Position numbers and translations under genes: made by a program. This document shows, piece by piece, positions 61,358 to 64,000 of a stretch of DNA of 64,000 nucleotides. The notes below the pieces were generated by a model. The model had not been told where the DNA came from, searched no databases, and saw only the letters and a program-made list of their open reading frames with translations. Positions within the stretch are counted from its first letter, which is position 1. Each line of letters starts with the position of its first letter. Source of the DNA: Neolewinella maritima (lineage in GTDB: Bacteria; Bacteroidota; Bacteroidia; Chitinophagales; Saprospiraceae); NCBI RefSeq assembly GCF_923081025.1, contig NZ_CAKLPZ010000005.1, positions 186,001 through 250,000 of the forward strand, read 5' to 3'.

Positions 61358-62416
61358 CTAGGTCAGGAAGGGGTACGGCTGGGAGTAGTTGTCCGCGTAC
61401 AGATCCGCGCCCTCCGGGTACGGGCTTTCCTCGGCAAATTTGGCAGCCTCGGCGATCTCTTCCTTGACACTGGTCTTGATGGCTTTGATCTCCGCTTCGG
61501 TGGCGATGCCATTTTCCAGGATAGTGCGCTCGGTCACCTTGATGGGGTCGCGGTCCTGGTAGGTCTTCACCTCGTCCTTCTCGCGGTAGCGGGCGGGGTC
61601 GGAGACGGAGTGCCCCTTGTAACGGTAGGTTTTGATCTCCAGGTAGTAGGGACCCTTACCGGACCGGATGTGCTCGGCGGCACGGCTTACGGCCTCGTGT
61701 ACGGCGGCGGGGTCCATGCCGTCGACGCTCTCGCTGGGCATATCGAAGCTGGCACCCAGCTGACTCAGGTCGGTGACGTTACTGGTACGCTCTACGCTGG
61801 TACCCATGGCGTAACCATTATTCTCGCAGATGTAGAGGGCCGGCACCTTCCAGGTCATAGCCATGTTCCAGCTTTCCCAGAGGGCACCCTGGCGGGATGC
61901 TCCGTCGCCGAACATCACTACGCAGAGGTTCTTGGTCTTTTTATACTTTTCGGCAAAGGCGATACCGGTACCGATGGGGATCTGCGCCCCTACGATGCCG
62001 TTGCCGCCGTAGTAGTTGTTCTCGCGGCTGAAGAAGTGCATGGAGCCCCCCTTACCCTTGACGATACCGGTGCTCTTACCGTAGAGTTCGGCCAGGGCCT
62101 GCTTGGTGCTTACTCCGCGTCCGATGGCCGTACCGTGCTGCCGGTAGGCGGTTACGATACCGTCGTCCTTGGTCAGGGCGCTCTCGATGCCGGCGGCTAC
62201 GGCTTCCTGTCCGATATAGACGTGGCAGAAGCCGCGCACGTCCTGCTGCCCGTAGGCCATCAGGGCACGCTCTTCGAAGCGGCGGATACGCAGCATTAGG
62301 GTATACCATTCCAGGTACTGTTCCTTACTGTAGGTGGTGCCCTTCGCTACACCATTGGGTTTAGCGGTCGTAGATGGGCGAGAGGTCTTGGGGCTGTCTT
62401 GCTGAGCTGTCTCCAT
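61358..62416 (-). CDS. pdhA: Pyruvate dehydrogenase E1 component, alpha subunit
   Basis: The 352-residue protein has RIRRFEERALMAYGQQDVRGFCHVYIGQEAV in two conserved blocks, HGTAIGRGV, the thiamine-diphosphate motif GDGASRQGALWESWNMA ending in ENNGYAMGTS, and the phosphorylation-loop-like RYKGHSVSDPARYR. With PdhB it decarboxylates pyruvate for acetyl-CoA formation. ATG 62416 follows a non-coding-looking extension. It is separate in sequence from the fused E1 at 25695, so the cell has at least two E1 systems. Confidence 0.93.
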   Translation of the reverse strand: METAQQDSPKTSRPSTTAKPNGVAKGTTYSKEQYLEWYTLMLRIRRFEERALMAYGQQDVRGFCHVYIGQEAVAAGIESALTKDDGIVTAYRQHGTAIGRGVSTKQALAELYGKSTGIVKGKGGSMHFFSRENNYYGGNGIVGAQIPIGTGIAFAEKYKKTKNLCVVMFGDGASRQGALWESWNMAMTWKVPALYICENNGYAMGTSVERTSNVTDLSQLGASFDMPSESVDGMDPAAVHEAVSRAAEHIRSGKGPYYLEIKTYRYKGHSVSDPARYREKDEVKTYQDRDPIKVTERTILENGIATEAEIKAIKTSVKEEIAEAAKFAEESPYPEGADLYADNYSQPYPFLT

Positions 62417-62500
62417 GGCTAGGGGCGAAATTTCGCTGGCTTCGGTAAATGTTACGGCTAAATATAGGACGCAGCGGCCATTCCCGACCGCCCGCCTCAT

Positions 62501-62830
62501 ACAACCCCACGCGGGGAGCTTAGTTTAGGTACCGTAGATACAGTGCGGATCGAATGCATACCACGGGTGGGTTGAGGTGGACCGGTTGTACACCACTGTA
62601 CGTGATACGGGGCGGAAAATGCCAAAATTGGTCGTAAAGCGACAAATAATGCTCTTCAAGTAGGTTAAATAGCATTTATAAATACAAAAGTGTACTTGAC
62701 AATATACATCCCTGTATATTAGCTTACGAGCCTATACGCCTGCAGTGTGAGTGGCACAGTGTGACGCAAACAGTCTGGGTACGGCTGAACGTAATCTTCC
62801 TCTACACTAGTTGTACGAACCCACCGATCG
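62501..62830. other. Upstream region of the SusC-like gene with a dyad
   Basis: No gene is seen. AATATACA (62701-62708) and TGTATATT (62713-62720) form an 8-bp dyad with a TCCC centre in a locally AT-rich stretch, about 110 bp before the receptor start, a plausible promoter or operator. TTGACA overlaps its left side (62696-62701). Confidence 0.45.
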
Positions 62831-64000
62831 ATGCAAAAACTATACCTCAGGAGCCTCGGCCTGCTGTTCCTTCTATGTACCCTTAGCGCCACGGCCTGGG
62901 CGCAGGTCAGCGTGACCGGTACGGTAACCGACGATGCCGGTCTGGGCTTACCGGGTGTCAATGTAGTGGTGGTAGGTACCAGCTCGGGTACCATCACGGA
63001 CCTGGACGGAAACTATACGCTCTCGGCCCCAGCCGATGGGACGCTACGCTTTTCCTACACGGGGTTCGGATCTCAGGAGGTACTGATCGACGGGCGCAAC
63101 CGTATCGATGTCACTCTAAGTACTGACGCCGGCTTACTCGACGAGATCGTTGTCGTAGGCTACGGCAGCCAGGGCCGCGAGTCGGTTACGGGGGCTATTA
63201 GTGCCGTAGACAGCGAAGCTCTTACGGAAGTGACTACTCCCAACCTTGGGGAGGCTATTCAGGGACGACTGGCCGGTGTACAGGTTATCGCTAATGGGGC
63301 TCCGGGCGACGCCCCCCAGATTCAAGTGCGCGGTATCGGCTCTATCAACTTCGGCTCCGGCCCGCTCATCGTGGTCGACGGAGTCCCCGGTGCCGGAGGG
63401 CTCAATCAATTCGATAGCCGTGATGTGGAAAGTATCACGGTGTTGAAGGACGCTTCTTCAACAGCCATCTATGGATCGCGCGCCTCCAACGGGGTGCTGC
63501 TTGTCACGACCAAAATGGGCAGCCGCAATCAGCCCATCCGTATTTCGGCCGAGACTACGCTGGGCGTACAGACGCAGCCGGAGCGGTACGAAGGATTTTC
63601 TACGGCGGATTACGTAGACTACGCAGAGGTACTCTCGGGTATCCCCCTGGCCCGGCCCCTCGATGAAGTGCCTCCGGGTGAGACGGTCCCCTACCGCCAA
63701 CAGCAGGTCGACTATCAGGATGCCCTGTTTCAAGACGGCCTGCTGACGCAGAACAGCCTCCACGTCAGTGGGGGTAGCGATCGAAGCAGCTTCTTCTCCT
63801 CCTTCGGTTACCTCAGGCAGGAAGGCGTCATCATAGGCGGCGGGTACGAGCGCTTCAACTTTCGCATAAATAGCCGCCACGACCTGGTGGAAAGCGGCCG
63901 TTTCCGATTCACCCAAACACTAAGTATAGCCAATGATGAACGCAACGGATTGGAGAATAACCTGCTCCGCGATGCCGTACAGAGTATCCCGTATTTGCCA
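62831..64000 (+). CDS. SusC/RagA-type TonB-dependent receptor, 5' part
   Basis: The 390 visible residues run off the window edge. They comprise a signal peptide (to about residue 25), a CarboxypepD_reg-like domain (about 27-110: VSVTGTVTDDAGLGLPGVNV, SFRYTGFG-like strand), the TonB-plug domain (about 115-230: DEIVVVGYGSQ, IQVRGIGSINFGSGPLIVVDGV in parts, SITVLKDASSTAIYGSRASNGVLLVTT) and the first barrel strands. Such receptors import glycans or peptides with a SusD partner, expected downstream outside the window. Confidence 0.93.
   Translation, partial: MQKLYLRSLGLLFLLCTLSATAWAQVSVTGTVTDDAGLGLPGVNVVVVGTSSGTITDLDGNYTLSAPADGTLRFSYTGFGSQEVLIDGRNRIDVTLSTDAGLLDEIVVVGYGSQGRESVTGAISAVDSEALTEVTTPNLGEAIQGRLAGVQVIANGAPGDAPQIQVRGIGSINFGSGPLIVVDGVPGAGGLNQFDSRDVESITVLKDASSTAIYGSRASNGVLLVTTKMGSRNQPIRISAETTLGVQTQPERYEGFSTADYVDYAEVLSGIPLARPLDEVPPGETVPYRQQQVDYQDALFQDGLLTQNSLHVSGGSDRSSFFSSFGYLRQEGVIIGGGYERFNFRINSRHDLVESGRFRFTQTLSIANDERNGLENNLLRDAVQSIPYLP

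Overview
The window looks like chromosomal DNA from a GC-rich member of the Bacteroidota, most likely the Saprospiria/Lewinella group. This rests on content: a SusC/RagA-type receptor, type IX secretion C-terminal tails (YPNPA motifs), a GH92 mannosidase, PorT-like and other outer-membrane barrels, DUF5606, DUF4097 behind an ECF sigma factor, a TraR/DksA-like regulator with a degraded zinc finger, and promoter-like TAnnTTTG boxes. No rRNA, tRNA or CRISPR array was recognised.

Layout. 1-3.1 kb: a lipoprotein and a secreted GH92 alpha-mannosidase. 3.1-9.6 kb: an AT-rich accessory island with two HEPN-type helical proteins, an IS4-family element whose transposase carries an in-frame amber stop, an EcoRI-type adenine methylase next to a DUF262-HNH nuclease (probable restriction-modification pair), a truncated second copy of the same IS, and a small lipoprotein; it ends at a TonB-plug fragment. 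9.9-16 kb: an NAD-binding protein, a long structured intergenic region, a GbsR/MarR regulator, a membrane class III cyclase, a flippase, aroQ and a Bax inhibitor-1 protein. 16-30 kb: an M20 peptidase, a family of QRGD-motif barrels (two full, one collapsed), DUF885, DUF1080, an NrtR-like regulator, two SnoaL-like proteins (one broken by an in-frame ochre stop), a fused alpha/beta 2-oxoacid dehydrogenase E1, a palindromic repeat array and a flavin reductase. 30-45 kb: barrels, photolyase, lspA, a DksA-like gene, spermidine-synthase-like protein, odhB, the sigma/anti-sigma/DUF4097 unit and a 983-residue barrel/coiled-coil protein. 45-62.5 kb: housekeeping genes (rodA-SPOR-deoC, secA, an APH/MtnK-like kinase, pheT-coiled coil-zapA-rny, a TPR membrane protein, pdhA). 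From 62.8 kb to the edge: the start of a SusC-like receptor.

How the parts fit: envelope growth and division are represented by rodA, a SPOR protein, zapA and its coiled-coil neighbour; protein export by secA and lspA; central carbon oxidation by pdhA, the fused E1 and odhB. The most unusual signals are non-coding: (1) palindromic or mini-hairpin arrays filling gaps between convergent genes, in one case supplying both stop codons; (2) a recurrent TAnnTT-type box exactly 4 nt (sometimes 7 nt) before ATG, which suggests leaderless mRNAs; (3) a possible small RNA with tandem terminators upstream of the MtnK-like kinase; (4) a strongly structured, apparently gene-free region at 10.9-11.3 kb. In the accessory island, the IS-bracketed methylase/DUF262-HNH pair and the neighbouring HEPN pair are the best candidates for an under-described defence system.
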